Assembly (NCBI RefSeq): GCF_001280015.1
Contig: NZ_LGDV01000186.1
Span: 124,001 to 188,000 of the forward strand
Length of the DNA stretch: 64,000 bases
Direction: 5' to 3'
Source: Streptomyces sp. MMG1121
Lineage (GTDB): Bacteria > Actinomycetota > Actinomycetes > Streptomycetales > Streptomycetaceae
Shown: one piece after another, positions 34,671 through 43,604 of the stretch
Position numbering within the stretch: position 1 is the stretch's first letter
Layout: each line of letters begins with the position of its first letter
Position numbers and translations under genes: made by a program
Notes under the pieces: generated by a model
What the model saw: the letters and a program-made list of their open reading frames with translations, nothing else
What the model was told of the DNA's origin: nothing
Databases searched by the model: none

Positions 34671-36455
34671 GTGCGTAGACCGCACATACGCAGCGTCGCC
34701 GTCGCCGTCGCGGTGACGACCGCTGCCACGGGCCTGGCCGGTACGGCATTCGCGGGTCCCGACACGGGGGTGGAGCGGTCCGCCGCGTCCGCCGACACGA
34801 ACGCCACCACGGTGGTGACGGCGGCGCGCACCGCGGCGTTCGCCCACGCCTCGGCGACCGGCGTCTCGCAGGGCGACGAACTGCACGCCCAGGACGTGAT
34901 GATCGACCCGGAGGGCGCCCGGCACGTCCGTTTCGTCCGGACGCACAACAGCCTCCCGGTGCTCGGCGGTGACCTCGTCGTCCACCTCGACCGCAAGCTC
35001 GCCTACACGGGCGTGACCCGTGCGGCCGACCACGCGGTCGAGCCGGCCGGCCGGGCCAGGCTGACGGCGGACCAGGCCGCCGCCAAGGCCGCCCAGGTCG
35101 CCAAGGGCGACGCGGGCACCGCCCAGCTCGTCGTCGACGCCCGCGGCGGCTCCTCCGCCCTCGCCTACCAGGTGGCGGTGACCGACGAGCAGGGCACCAG
35201 CACCGTCGTCGTCGACGCCGTCACCGGCAAGGTGCGCAGCAACACGCCCGACAGCGACGAGTTCCTGTCGCCGAAGGTGCTCGACAACCTGCGCAAGCAC
35301 GGCGAGACGGCCGACCCGGCCACCGGCACCGCCGCCGCCGACCCCGCGGCCGGCCTGCTCGGCTCCGGTGTATCGGGCGTCACGAAGTACCCGTCGGCCG
35401 CGAAGGGCACCGGCAAGACCCTCTACGTGGGCAGCGTCGGCCTGACGACCACGGCCACCTCGAAGGGCCACTACCAGCTCAAGGACCCGAGCCGGTACGG
35501 CACCGAGACGCGCGACGCCAAGGGCTCGACGACGGAGAAGTTCAGCGCGGGCGCGAAGTTCACCAGCACGACCGACGTGTGGGGCAACGGCGCGACGAGC
35601 AGCCGCGCCAGCGCCGCCGCGGACGCCCAGTACGGCATCACCAAGACGCTGGACTTCTACAAGAACACCTTCGGCCGCAAGGGCATAGCCAACAACAGCA
35701 AGGCCGCCCAGGGCATGGTCCACTGGGGCAGCAAGGTCGCCAACGCCTTCTGGGACCCGACCTGCAACTGCATGCTGTACGGCGACGGCGACGGCAAGAC
35801 CTTCAAGAAGCCGCTCGTCGTGCTCGACGTCACCGGTCACGAGCTGACCCACGGTGTGGTCGACGCGACCGCCAAGCTGGAGCCGACCTACGTCGACCCC
35901 AACGGCAACCAGTACGGCGAGCCCGGCGCGCTCAACGAGTCCCTCGCGGACATCTTCGGCTCGAACGTCGAGTTCTACGCCAACAACAAGAAGGACACGC
36001 CGGACTACCTGATCGGCGAGAAGCTGGGCCTCGCCCAGAAGTTCCTGCGCCGCCTCGACCACCCGTCGCTCGACAAGCTCGAGGGCACGATCGACTACTG
36101 GTCGCCGGACACCTACTACACCGAGGTGCACGCCGGCTCCGGTGTCTCCTCGCACGCCTACTACCTCCTCGCCGAGGGCAGCGGCAAGAAGACGATCAAC
36201 GGCGTCGCCTACGACTCGCCGACCTACAACCACTCCACGGTCAAGGGCATCGGCCGCACCAAGGCCACCGCCATCTTCTACCGTGCGCTCACCCGCTACA
36301 TGGTCTCCACGACCGACTTCCATGACGCCCGCAAGGCGACGCTGCAGGCGGCCAAGGACCTGTACGGCGCGAACAGCACCGAGTACAAGACCGTGGACAA
36401 GGCGTGGGCCGCGGTCGACGTCACCGTCGCCAACACGCCGGCCGCCCGTCACTGA
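34671..36455 (+). CDS. M4-family neutral metalloprotease (thermolysin type), secreted
   Basis: A 594-aa preproenzyme. A signal peptide (about 1-29), an FTP/PepSY-type propeptide (30-230) and the catalytic domain follow in order. The zinc ligands are His390 and His394 in GHELTHGVV and Glu423 in GALNESLADIFG; the later His is in SGVSSHAYYLL. Streptomyces secrete such proteases to digest extracellular protein. GTG 34671 follows AAGGAA seven to eight bases upstream. A strong hairpin follows the gene. The mature enzyme has no C-terminal P-domain, giving a standard length for the family. Confidence 0.93.
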   Translation: MRRPHIRSVAVAVAVTTAATGLAGTAFAGPDTGVERSAASADTNATTVVTAARTAAFAHASATGVSQGDELHAQDVMIDPEGARHVRFVRTHNSLPVLGGDLVVHLDRKLAYTGVTRAADHAVEPAGRARLTADQAAAKAAQVAKGDAGTAQLVVDARGGSSALAYQVAVTDEQGTSTVVVDAVTGKVRSNTPDSDEFLSPKVLDNLRKHGETADPATGTAAADPAAGLLGSGVSGVTKYPSAAKGTGKTLYVGSVGLTTTATSKGHYQLKDPSRYGTETRDAKGSTTEKFSAGAKFTSTTDVWGNGATSSRASAAADAQYGITKTLDFYKNTFGRKGIANNSKAAQGMVHWGSKVANAFWDPTCNCMLYGDGDGKTFKKPLVVLDVTGHELTHGVVDATAKLEPTYVDPNGNQYGEPGALNESLADIFGSNVEFYANNKKDTPDYLIGEKLGLAQKFLRRLDHPSLDKLEGTIDYWSPDTYYTEVHAGSGVSSHAYYLLAEGSGKKTINGVAYDSPTYNHSTVKGIGRTKATAIFYRALTRYMVSTTDFHDARKATLQAAKDLYGANSTEYKTVDKAWAAVDVTVANTPAARH

Positions 36456-36481
36456 CGGAACCGCCGCACCGCCGTACCCCT

Positions 36482-36508
36482 GGATGCCCCGCCGTGCGCG
36501 GGGCATCC
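36482..36508 (+). terminator. Perfect 11-bp hairpin after M4 protease
   Basis: GGATGCCCCGC (36482-36492) pairs with GCGGGGCATCC (36498-36508) around CGTGC, 26 bases after the stop codon. Confidence 0.8.
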
Positions 36509-36563
36509 GCATGTCCGGTCCCGGATGCCCCAACTGCCTCCGTAACAGCCCCTGTTTCTTTTA

Positions 36564-36592
36564 TTGACAGCGGAAAATAATGGTCCTAGGTT
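36564..36592 (+). promoter_or_regulatory. Consensus promoter of the ROK-glycosidase operon, leaderless
   Basis: TTGACA (36564-36569), a 17-bp spacer and TAGGTT (36587-36592) lie seven bases before ATG 36600, with no Shine-Dalgarno. The spacer holds TTATT/AATAA arms (36561-36565, 36576-36580), a possible binding site for the ROK protein itself. Confidence 0.65.
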
Positions 36593-36599
36593 CCCGGCC

Positions 36600-37781
36600 A
36601 TGCGCTCGACCCCGCACACGGAGACGTTCCCGGCGCACACGCCGGCCGCCTCACAGGTCTTCACGGCGGTGCTGTCCCACGGTCCGCTGACCCGCCTGGA
36701 GGCGGGCCGCCGGGCCGGCCTGTCCCCGGCCGCCGTGACCAAGGCCGTACGCCCGCTGCTGGCCGCCGGGTATCTGGCGGAGGACGCCGACGAGGACGCC
36801 CGCCCCGCCCTCGGCCGGCCCGCAGGCCTGGTCCGGGTCAACGGCGAACGGGCCCTGTTCCTCGGGGTGAAGGTCACCGGCGACGAGCTGATCGCCGTCC
36901 TCGCGGACCTGTGCTGCCGTATCCTCCTCGCCCGCCGCAGGCCCCTGCCGGACCGGGCGCCGGGCGCCGTGCTGGCCTCGATCGCGGACCTCGTGCACGA
37001 ATTCCGCGCGGCCGGGGTGAGTGCCCCGGTGGCCGGGCTCGGCATCGCCGTCTCCGGCGATGTCGACCGCGCCGAGGGCGTCGTACGCTACTCGCCGTTC
37101 CTTCACTGGCGGGATGTGCCGCTCGCCGAACTCGCCGCGACGAGCACCGGGTTGCCGGTCACCGTCGACAACGACGTACGCGCGCTGACCGTCGCCGAGC
37201 AGTGGTTCGGCGCCGGCGCCGGGCTCGCCGGCTTCGCCCTCGTGACCGTCGGCACGGGCATCGGCTGCGGACTCGTGGTGAACGGCCGGGTGGTCGCCGG
37301 TGCCCACGGTGTGGCCGGGGAGATCGGGCACGTCGTCGTGGACCCCGCCGGACCCGAGTGTCACTGCGGCAACCGCGGCTGTGTGGAGGCGATCGCCGGC
37401 GAGTCCGCGATCGTCGCCCGCATGAGCGAGGTGACGAACCGTCATGTCAGCGACGGTGCACAGGCGTTGACCCTCGCGCATGAAGACGTCCCCGGAGCCC
37501 GCGAGGTGTACGCGCGCGCCGGGGACGCCATCGGCCGGGGCATCGCCACCGTGGCCAACCTGCTCGGCCCCGAGCGCGTGATCATCTCCGGCGAGGGGCT
37601 CGCCGCCTACGACCTCTTCGCCGACCGGATCCGCCGGAGCTTCACCACGGCCGCCTTCGGCTCCGCCGCCCGGTGCGACGTCCTGACCCGCCCGCTGCCC
37701 TTCGAGGAATGGGCGCGCGGCGCCGCGGCCGCCGCCATCCAGTCCTTCATCACCCAGCCCCCCGCAAGCCGCAAGGGCTGA
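36600..37781 (+). CDS. ROK-family transcriptional regulator
   Basis: A 393-aa sugar-responsive regulator. An N-terminal winged helix (about 15-70: SHGPLTRLEAGRRAGLSPAA) precedes a ROK kinase-like domain with the phosphate motif LVTVGTGIGCGLVV, the glucose-type EIGHVVVDP segment and the zinc motif CHCGNRGCVEAI. ATG 36600 starts a leaderless message; the frame is open a little upstream but that part encodes the promoter. It heads an operon with GH27, GH95 and SGNH genes and probably represses it until a galactose- or fucose-type sugar binds (inference). Confidence 0.9.
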   Translation: MRSTPHTETFPAHTPAASQVFTAVLSHGPLTRLEAGRRAGLSPAAVTKAVRPLLAAGYLAEDADEDARPALGRPAGLVRVNGERALFLGVKVTGDELIAVLADLCCRILLARRRPLPDRAPGAVLASIADLVHEFRAAGVSAPVAGLGIAVSGDVDRAEGVVRYSPFLHWRDVPLAELAATSTGLPVTVDNDVRALTVAEQWFGAGAGLAGFALVTVGTGIGCGLVVNGRVVAGAHGVAGEIGHVVVDPAGPECHCGNRGCVEAIAGESAIVARMSEVTNRHVSDGAQALTLAHEDVPGAREVYARAGDAIGRGIATVANLLGPERVIISGEGLAAYDLFADRIRRSFTTAAFGSAARCDVLTRPLPFEEWARGAAAAAIQSFITQPPASRKG

Positions 37782-37819
37782 GCCGCCCCGCATCCGAACC
37801 CACCCAGGAGGTACGGCCC

Positions 37820-39625
37820 ATGCGGTCACCCTCGTACTCCCTCCTGCCCGCCCGCGGGCTCAGAGCCGCCGTCGTCCTGGCCCTCACCGCGGCCCTCGCC
37901 ACCGCCGTCCCGGCCACCGCCCACGCCGACGGCGGCGTCGCGGCAAGCGCCGCCAAGCCCTATATGGGCTGGTCGAGTTGGAGCATGCAGTCCTCCAAGT
38001 ACCCGGGCCTCAACCCGGACGGCGACTACAGCTACCTCACCGAGGCGAACGTCCTGAAGCAGGCCGGCGCCCTGGCCGCCAAGCTGAAGCCGTACGGCTA
38101 CCAGTACGTCGACATCGACGCCGGCTGGTGGCGGGACACCGGCTGGAAACCCGAGTACGACGGCTACGCACGCCAGCAGGCCGACCCGGTGCGCTTCCCG
38201 CACGGCATGAAGGCGGTCGCCGACCGCATCCACGCGCTCGGCCTGAAGGCCGGGATCTATCTGCCGGTCGGCCTGGAGAAGGAGGCCTACGGCGACGGCA
38301 AGGTGCCCATCTGGCAGGCCGACGGCTGCACCACCGCCGACGTCGTCTACGGCGACCTGCGCACGACCAACGGCTGGGACAGCGCCTACAAGCTCGATCT
38401 CGCCAAACCCTGCGCCGAGAAGTACATAGACTCCCAGGCCCGGTTGCTGGCCTCATGGGGCTATGACTTCCTCAAGCTCGACGGCGTCGGTCCCGGCTCC
38501 TTCAAGAGCGGGGACAACTACGACAACGTTGCCGACGTCGCCGCCTGGCAGCGTGCGCTGGCCGCCACCGGCCGCCCCGTCCATCTGGAGATCTCCTGGT
38601 CCCTGGACATCGGCCACGCCGCCGACTGGAAGAAGTACTCCAACGGCTGGCGCATCGACACCGATGTCGAGTGCTACTGCAACACCCTCGTCACCTGGGA
38701 GAACTCCGTCGACGACCGCTTCGACGACACCCCCGGCTGGACGCGGCACGCCGGCCCCGGCGGCTGGAACGACCTCGACTCCCTCGACGTCGGGAACGGC
38801 ACCATGGACGGCCTGACGAAGGCGGAACGGCAGACGTACGCCACCCTGTGGGCCATCGCCAAGTCCCCCCTCTACACCGGCGACGACCTCACCGGGCTCG
38901 ACGACTACGGAGTCAGGCTCCTCACCAACCGCGAGGTCATCGCCGTGGACCAGGGCGACACCCCGCCCGCCCGGCCGGTCACCCCCTCCGACCCGCAACA
39001 GGTCTGGGCGGCCAAGAACCCCGACGGCACCTACACGGTGGCCTTGTTCAACCTCGCCGACCGCCCCGCCGCCGTCACCGCCGACTTCTCCGCCCTCGGC
39101 TTCAGCGGCAAGGCGGCCGTACGGGACCTGTGGAACCACGAGGACCTCGGCGCGTACCGGAACAGGATCACCGAGGCCCTGCCCGCCCACGGCTCCCGTC
39201 TGTTCACCGTCACCCCGCACGGCAGCGCCCTCAGGACGACCGGCTACGAGGCCGAGTCCGCCGCCAACACCCTGAGCGGCAACGCCTCCGTCGCCGACTG
39301 CCCCGCCTGCTCCGGGAAGAAGAAGGTCGGCAACCTCTACCTTGGCGGCGCACTCCGCTTCAACGACGTCGTCGTGGACCGGTCCGGCACCTATCTGATC
39401 AAGGTCGCCTACGTCAGCGGCGACCCCCGCCCGGTGAACATCTCGGCCGACTCCGGTGCCGCCACCCGCCACCGCTTCCCCTCGACCGGCGACTGGGGGA
39501 CCGTCGAGACCGTGAGCGTCCCCGTCACCCTGAAGGCCGGGGCCAACACCGTGACCTTCGACAGCGGTACGGACTACGCGCCGGACATCGACCGCATCGA
39601 CGTGCCCGTGTCCCCCCGCCAGTGA
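37820..39625 (+). CDS. Secreted GH27 alpha-galactosidase with CBM35-like module
   Basis: A 601-aa enzyme: signal peptide (1-36), GH27 TIM barrel (about 45-330) starting PYMGWSSWSM, an antiparallel C-terminal beta domain and a CBM35-like module (about 470-598: YEAESAANTLSGNASV). The nucleophile is Asp221 in FLKLDGVG and the acid/base Asp lies in GGWNDLDSLDVG (318-320). It releases alpha-galactose (possibly beta-arabinopyranose) from plant or microbial glycans. AGGAGG lies eight bases before ATG 37820. The next gene begins 15 bases after the stop. Confidence 0.92.
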   Translation: MRSPSYSLLPARGLRAAVVLALTAALATAVPATAHADGGVAASAAKPYMGWSSWSMQSSKYPGLNPDGDYSYLTEANVLKQAGALAAKLKPYGYQYVDIDAGWWRDTGWKPEYDGYARQQADPVRFPHGMKAVADRIHALGLKAGIYLPVGLEKEAYGDGKVPIWQADGCTTADVVYGDLRTTNGWDSAYKLDLAKPCAEKYIDSQARLLASWGYDFLKLDGVGPGSFKSGDNYDNVADVAAWQRALAATGRPVHLEISWSLDIGHAADWKKYSNGWRIDTDVECYCNTLVTWENSVDDRFDDTPGWTRHAGPGGWNDLDSLDVGNGTMDGLTKAERQTYATLWAIAKSPLYTGDDLTGLDDYGVRLLTNREVIAVDQGDTPPARPVTPSDPQQVWAAKNPDGTYTVALFNLADRPAAVTADFSALGFSGKAAVRDLWNHEDLGAYRNRITEALPAHGSRLFTVTPHGSALRTTGYEAESAANTLSGNASVADCPACSGKKKVGNLYLGGALRFNDVVVDRSGTYLIKVAYVSGDPRPVNISADSGAATRHRFPSTGDWGTVETVSVPVTLKAGANTVTFDSGTDYAPDIDRIDVPVSPRQ

Positions 39626-39639
39626 GATCGGAGCCCGCC

Positions 39640-41985
39640 ATGGACACCCCGCCCAGCAGACGCGGCTTCCTCGCCGCCGCCACCGGAGCGCTCGTCTCCC
39701 TGCCCGCCTTCACCGCACACGCGGCCCCGCGGCGGCCCGCCGAGGCTCCCGCACCCGACCCCCGCCACCAGCTCTGGTGGCAGGCCCCCGCCGACGAGCG
39801 CTCGCTGATCAGCCAGGGCCTGCCCGTCGGCAACGGCCGGCTCGGCGCCCTCGCGACCGACGACCCCGGCCGGGAGCTCCTGCTCGTCACCGACGCCACG
39901 ATGTGGACCGGCGGACTCAACGACGCCCTCGACAGCGACGGCCAATTCCCCTACGGCCGCGATGACTTCGGCTCCCTCACCCTCCTCGCCCGGCTCACCG
40001 TCGAGCTGCCCGACCACGACCTGCCGGCCGTCTCCGGCTACCGCCGCACCCTGGACCTCGCGCGGGGTGTGGTGACGACGTCGTACGTCCACTCCCACGT
40101 CAGCTACCGGCGACAGCTGTTCGCCAGCCGCCCCGACGACGTGATCGTGCTGCACTTCACCCAGAGCGGCGGCGGACAGTACACCGGCACCCTCACCCTC
40201 GAAGGGAGCCACGGCGAGACCGGGGGAGCCGCCGACTCCTTCGCCGGGGTCTTCCCCAACGGGCTGGCCTACGGCGCCGCCGTCACCGCCCGGGGCAGCG
40301 GCGGCAGCGTCCGTGTCGACGGCGCCCGGATCAGCTTCTCCGGCTGCCGGGAGCTGACCGTCATCCTCAGCGGCGGCACCAACTACGCGCCCAACGCCGC
40401 CACTCACTACCGCGACCCGTCCCTCGACCCCCGGGCACTGGCCCGCACCAAGGTCCGTGCCGCCGCCCGCCACCCCGCCGACACCCTGCTGCGCACGCAC
40501 AGTGCCGACCACCGCGCCCTCTTCGACCGGTTCGGCCTCTCCCTCGGCACCTCGACGGACCGGCAGCGCTCCCTGGACACCTGGGAGCGGATCAGGGCCC
40601 GCGCCCGGGACGGCGAGCCCGATCCCGAACTGGAGGCCGCCTACGTCCAGTTCGGCAGGTATCTGATGATCTCCGGGTCCCGGGGCAGCCTGCCGCTCGG
40701 CCTCCAGGGACTCTGGCTCGACGGCAACGACCCGGACTGGATGGGCGACTACCACACCGACATCAACCTCCAGATGAACTACTGGATGGCCGACCGGGCA
40801 GGCCTGTCCCCGTGCTTCGACGCCCTCACCGACTACTGCCTCGCCCAGCTCCCGTCGTGGACCGACCTCACCCGGCGCCTGTTCGACGACCCGCGCAACC
40901 GCTACCGCAACTCCAGCGGCGAGAACGCCGGCTGGACCCTGGCCATCTCCGCCAACCCCCATGGCGGAGGCGGCTGGTGGTGGCACCCGGCCGGCAACGC
41001 CTGGCTGTGCAACAGCCTCTTCGAGCACTACGAGTACACCCACTCGCGCACCCACCTGGCGAAGATCTACCCGCTGCTCAAGGGAGCCTGCGCGTTCTGG
41101 GAGGCCCGGCTGCTCACCACCACCCTGCCCGACAGCGGCCGGGAGGTCCTCGTCGCCGACAGCGACTGGTCCCCGGAACAGGGCCCGCTCGACGCCAAGG
41201 GCATCACCTACGCGCAGGAACTGGTGTGGGCGCTGTTCGGCAACTACCGCACCGCGGCGGCCGAGCTGGGCCGGGACGCCGACCACGCCCGTACCATCGG
41301 CGACCTGCGTGAGCGGCTGTACCTGCCCGTGGTGAGCCCGAAGACCGGCTGGCTGGAGGAGTGGATGTCCCCGGACAACCTCGGCGAGACCACCCACCGC
41401 CATCTCTCCCCGCTGATCGGCCTCTTCCCCGGCGACCGCATCCGGCCCGACGGCTCCACCCCCGCCGACATCGTCGCCGGCGCCACCGCCCTGCTCACCG
41501 CACGCGGCATGGACAGCTTCGGGTGGGCCAACGCCTGGCGCGCCCTGTGCTGGGCCCGGCTGAAGAACGCGGACAAGGCCTACCAGCTCGTCGTCACCAA
41601 CCTGCGCCCGTCCGAGAACGGCGCCAACGGCACCGCCCCCAACCTCTTCGACATCTACGAGGCATCCCAGGGCCGGGGCATCTTCCAGATCGACGCCAAC
41701 TTCGGCACCCCGGCCGCCGTCGCCGAGATGCTGCTGTACTCCCGCCCGGGCCGGCTGGAACTGCTGCCGGCCCTGCCGGACGCGTGGGCGGCGGCCGGTT
41801 CGATGAGCGGCGCCGGGGCGCGCGGCGGGTTCGTCGTCGACCTCGCCTGGCGGGACGGCACACCCACCGAGGTGCGCATCCGCAGCATCGGCGGGACCAT
41901 GACCTCCGTGGGATACGCAGGGACGTCCCGGACCGTCCGCATGCGACCCGGCGAGACGGTCACCCTCCGGGACCTCGCCCGGTGA
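39640..41985 (+). CDS. Tat-exported GH95 alpha-L-fucosidase family enzyme
   Basis: A 781-aa (alpha/alpha)6-barrel hydrolase. A Tat signal (SRRGFLAAATGALVSLPAFT) precedes the N-terminal beta domain (LWWQAPADERSLISQGLPVG, then NGRLGALA) and the barrel. Conserved regions are SLPLGLQGLWLDGNDPDWMG, DINLQMNYWMADRAGL and GMDSFGWANAWRALCWARL. GH95 enzymes are inverting 1,2-alpha-L-fucosidases or alpha-L-galactosidases. The ATG at 39640 is 14 bases after the GH27 stop and GATCGGAG lies upstream. Its stop overlaps the SGNH start, so the genes are translationally coupled. Confidence 0.9.
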   Translation: MDTPPSRRGFLAAATGALVSLPAFTAHAAPRRPAEAPAPDPRHQLWWQAPADERSLISQGLPVGNGRLGALATDDPGRELLLVTDATMWTGGLNDALDSDGQFPYGRDDFGSLTLLARLTVELPDHDLPAVSGYRRTLDLARGVVTTSYVHSHVSYRRQLFASRPDDVIVLHFTQSGGGQYTGTLTLEGSHGETGGAADSFAGVFPNGLAYGAAVTARGSGGSVRVDGARISFSGCRELTVILSGGTNYAPNAATHYRDPSLDPRALARTKVRAAARHPADTLLRTHSADHRALFDRFGLSLGTSTDRQRSLDTWERIRARARDGEPDPELEAAYVQFGRYLMISGSRGSLPLGLQGLWLDGNDPDWMGDYHTDINLQMNYWMADRAGLSPCFDALTDYCLAQLPSWTDLTRRLFDDPRNRYRNSSGENAGWTLAISANPHGGGGWWWHPAGNAWLCNSLFEHYEYTHSRTHLAKIYPLLKGACAFWEARLLTTTLPDSGREVLVADSDWSPEQGPLDAKGITYAQELVWALFGNYRTAAAELGRDADHARTIGDLRERLYLPVVSPKTGWLEEWMSPDNLGETTHRHLSPLIGLFPGDRIRPDGSTPADIVAGATALLTARGMDSFGWANAWRALCWARLKNADKAYQLVVTNLRPSENGANGTAPNLFDIYEASQGRGIFQIDANFGTPAAVAEMLLYSRPGRLELLPALPDAWAAAGSMSGAGARGGFVVDLAWRDGTPTEVRIRSIGGTMTSVGYAGTSRTVRMRPGETVTLRDLAR

Positions 41986-43202
41986 GCGGCCGGATCGGAC
42001 GCGGCTGCCGCGTCGTCGCCGCCCTGCTCACGGCCGTCGTCTGCCAGGGCGCGCCCGCCCATGCGGCCGACCCCCTGCCCCCTTCCACCACCCGCGCCTC
42101 CGGCGTCGTCACCTGGGCGGCGAGCGCCGACCGCCCGGGCGAGGGCACGGCGGGCGAAGGCTACCGGCTCATCGTGCACACCAGCGTCGGCGGCAGCGGC
42201 CTGCGCGTCCGCGTCACCAACGCCTTCGGCGACCGGCCGCTGACCCTGGCCGGCGTCTACGCCGGACTGCGCGACCGGGGCGCCGCACTGCGTCACGGCA
42301 GCAACCGGCGGCTGACCTTCGGCGGCGCCCGCACGGTCACCGTGCCGGCGGGCGCCGTCGCCTGGAGCGATCCGCTGCCCGGCACGCTGCCGCCCGGCAC
42401 GGACCTCGCTGTCAGCCTGTACACCCCCAACGCGGACGGCCCGGCGACCGGCCACGGCATGGCGCTGCAGACGTCGTACACCGCCCAGGGCGACCACACG
42501 GCCGAGGAGAGCGGCACCGGCTGGGCGCGGACCACGGGCTCTTGGTGGTACCTCGACGCCGTGTCCGTACGGCCGACCCGCGCGGCCACGAGGGCCGTGG
42601 CCGCGCTCGGCGACTCGATCACCGACGGCTGGCAGTCCACCAGCGACCTGAACCGCCGCTGGCCCGACTACCTCGCCCGGCGCCTGAACAGTGCCCGTAC
42701 GGACATCAAGGGCGTCGCCGACGAGGGCATCTCGGGCAACAAGGTCCTCGCGGACGGCGCCGGGCAGTCCGCCCTCAACCGGCTGGACCGGGACGTCCTG
42801 TCCCTGCCCGGCGTACGCACCGTCTTCCTCTTCGAGGGCGTGAACGACCTCAAGGCGCACACCGGCGTCACCGCGGCCGACCTGATCGCCGGATACCGGG
42901 AGATCGCCCGACGGGCGCACGCGGCCGGGAAGTGCGTCGTCGCCGCCACCGTCGCCCCGTTCAAGGGCTGGTCCGAATGGGACCCGGCCGCCGAGTCCGT
43001 ACGCCAGGAGGTCAACCGGTATCTGCGCACCAGCCGTGACGTCGACGCCGTCACCGACTTCGACCGCGTCCTGCGCAGCCCCTACGACCCGGAGCGGATC
43101 CTGCCGTTCTTCGACGGCGGCGACCATCTGCACCCCAACGACAAGGGGATGCAGGCCATGGCCGACGCCGTCGACCTGAGCCGCCTGGACTGCGCCCGCT
43201 GA
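41982..43202 (+). CDS. Secreted SGNH/GDSL hydrolase
   Basis: A 406-aa exported esterase: signal peptide (cleavage near AHAADP), an N-terminal beta-rich accessory region (about 30-195) and the SGNH catalytic domain. Block I is LGDSITDG (Ser near 212), block II GISGNKV, block III FEGVNDL, and block V DGGDHLHPND with the catalytic Asp and His. The likely reaction is deacetylation of an acylated polysaccharide, opening it to the galactosidase and fucosidase encoded upstream. GTG 41982 overlaps the GH95 stop as GTGA. It ends the operon before a strong hairpin. Confidence 0.9.
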   Translation: MSGRIGRGCRVVAALLTAVVCQGAPAHAADPLPPSTTRASGVVTWAASADRPGEGTAGEGYRLIVHTSVGGSGLRVRVTNAFGDRPLTLAGVYAGLRDRGAALRHGSNRRLTFGGARTVTVPAGAVAWSDPLPGTLPPGTDLAVSLYTPNADGPATGHGMALQTSYTAQGDHTAEESGTGWARTTGSWWYLDAVSVRPTRAATRAVAALGDSITDGWQSTSDLNRRWPDYLARRLNSARTDIKGVADEGISGNKVLADGAGQSALNRLDRDVLSLPGVRTVFLFEGVNDLKAHTGVTAADLIAGYREIARRAHAAGKCVVAATVAPFKGWSEWDPAAESVRQEVNRYLRTSRDVDAVTDFDRVLRSPYDPERILPFFDGGDHLHPNDKGMQAMADAVDLSRLDCAR

Positions 43203-43210
43203 CCGCCGGC

Positions 43211-43249
43211 CACGGACCGGCCGGGGCCCGACCCGGCCGGCCCGTGGTG
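43211..43249. terminator. Bidirectional GC hairpin between convergent operons
   Basis: CCGGCCGGG (43218-43226) pairs with CCCGGCCGG (43233-43241), extended by CCACGG / CCGTGG. It separates the SGNH stop (43202) from the UBP zinc-finger stop (43254). Confidence 0.75.
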
Positions 43250-43253
43250 CCGT

Positions 43254-43604
43254 TCACCGCAGCGTCTCGGCCCAGTTCGCCGGTACCCGGCCCGCCGGGC
43301 CCGGCACCGGCTGGTCCGCGGGATGGCTGGCGGGCGGGGCGAGTTCGGGGCCCGAGGCGTACAGCTCCTCCGTGGCGAAGTTCCAGAACCACTCCTCGCC
43401 CGGCTCGAAGCTCTGGATCACCGGGTGCCCCGTGGCGTCGTAGTGGGCGGTGGCGTGCTTGGCCGGGGAGTCGTCGCAGCAGCCGATGTGCCCGCACGCG
43501 GCGCAGCGGCGCAGGTGGAACCACCAGCCGCCGTCCTCGCCGCATTCCACGCACCCGGCGCCACTGGGCCGAGCGGTCGTGTCGATCCCGTCGACGTCGG
43601 TCAT
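43254..43604 (-). CDS. UBP-type zinc-finger protein
   Basis: A 116-aa protein made almost entirely of a UBP (ZnF-UBP) zinc finger: GAGCVECGEDGGWWFHLRRC, then AACGHIGCCDDSPAKHATAH and HPVIQSFEPGEEWFWNFATE. The ligand pattern C-x2-C ... C-x2-C ... C ... H-x3-H ... H is complete. In eukaryotes this fold binds the C-terminus of ubiquitin; bacteria use it for unknown partners. ATG 43604 overlaps the stop of the histidine kinase as ATGA, the third gene of a coupled operon with the kinase and the response regulator flavoprotein. Confidence 0.88.
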   Translation of the reverse strand: MTDVDGIDTTARPSGAGCVECGEDGGWWFHLRRCAACGHIGCCDDSPAKHATAHYDATGHPVIQSFEPGEEWFWNFATEELYASGPELAPPASHPADQPVPGPAGRVPANWAETLR

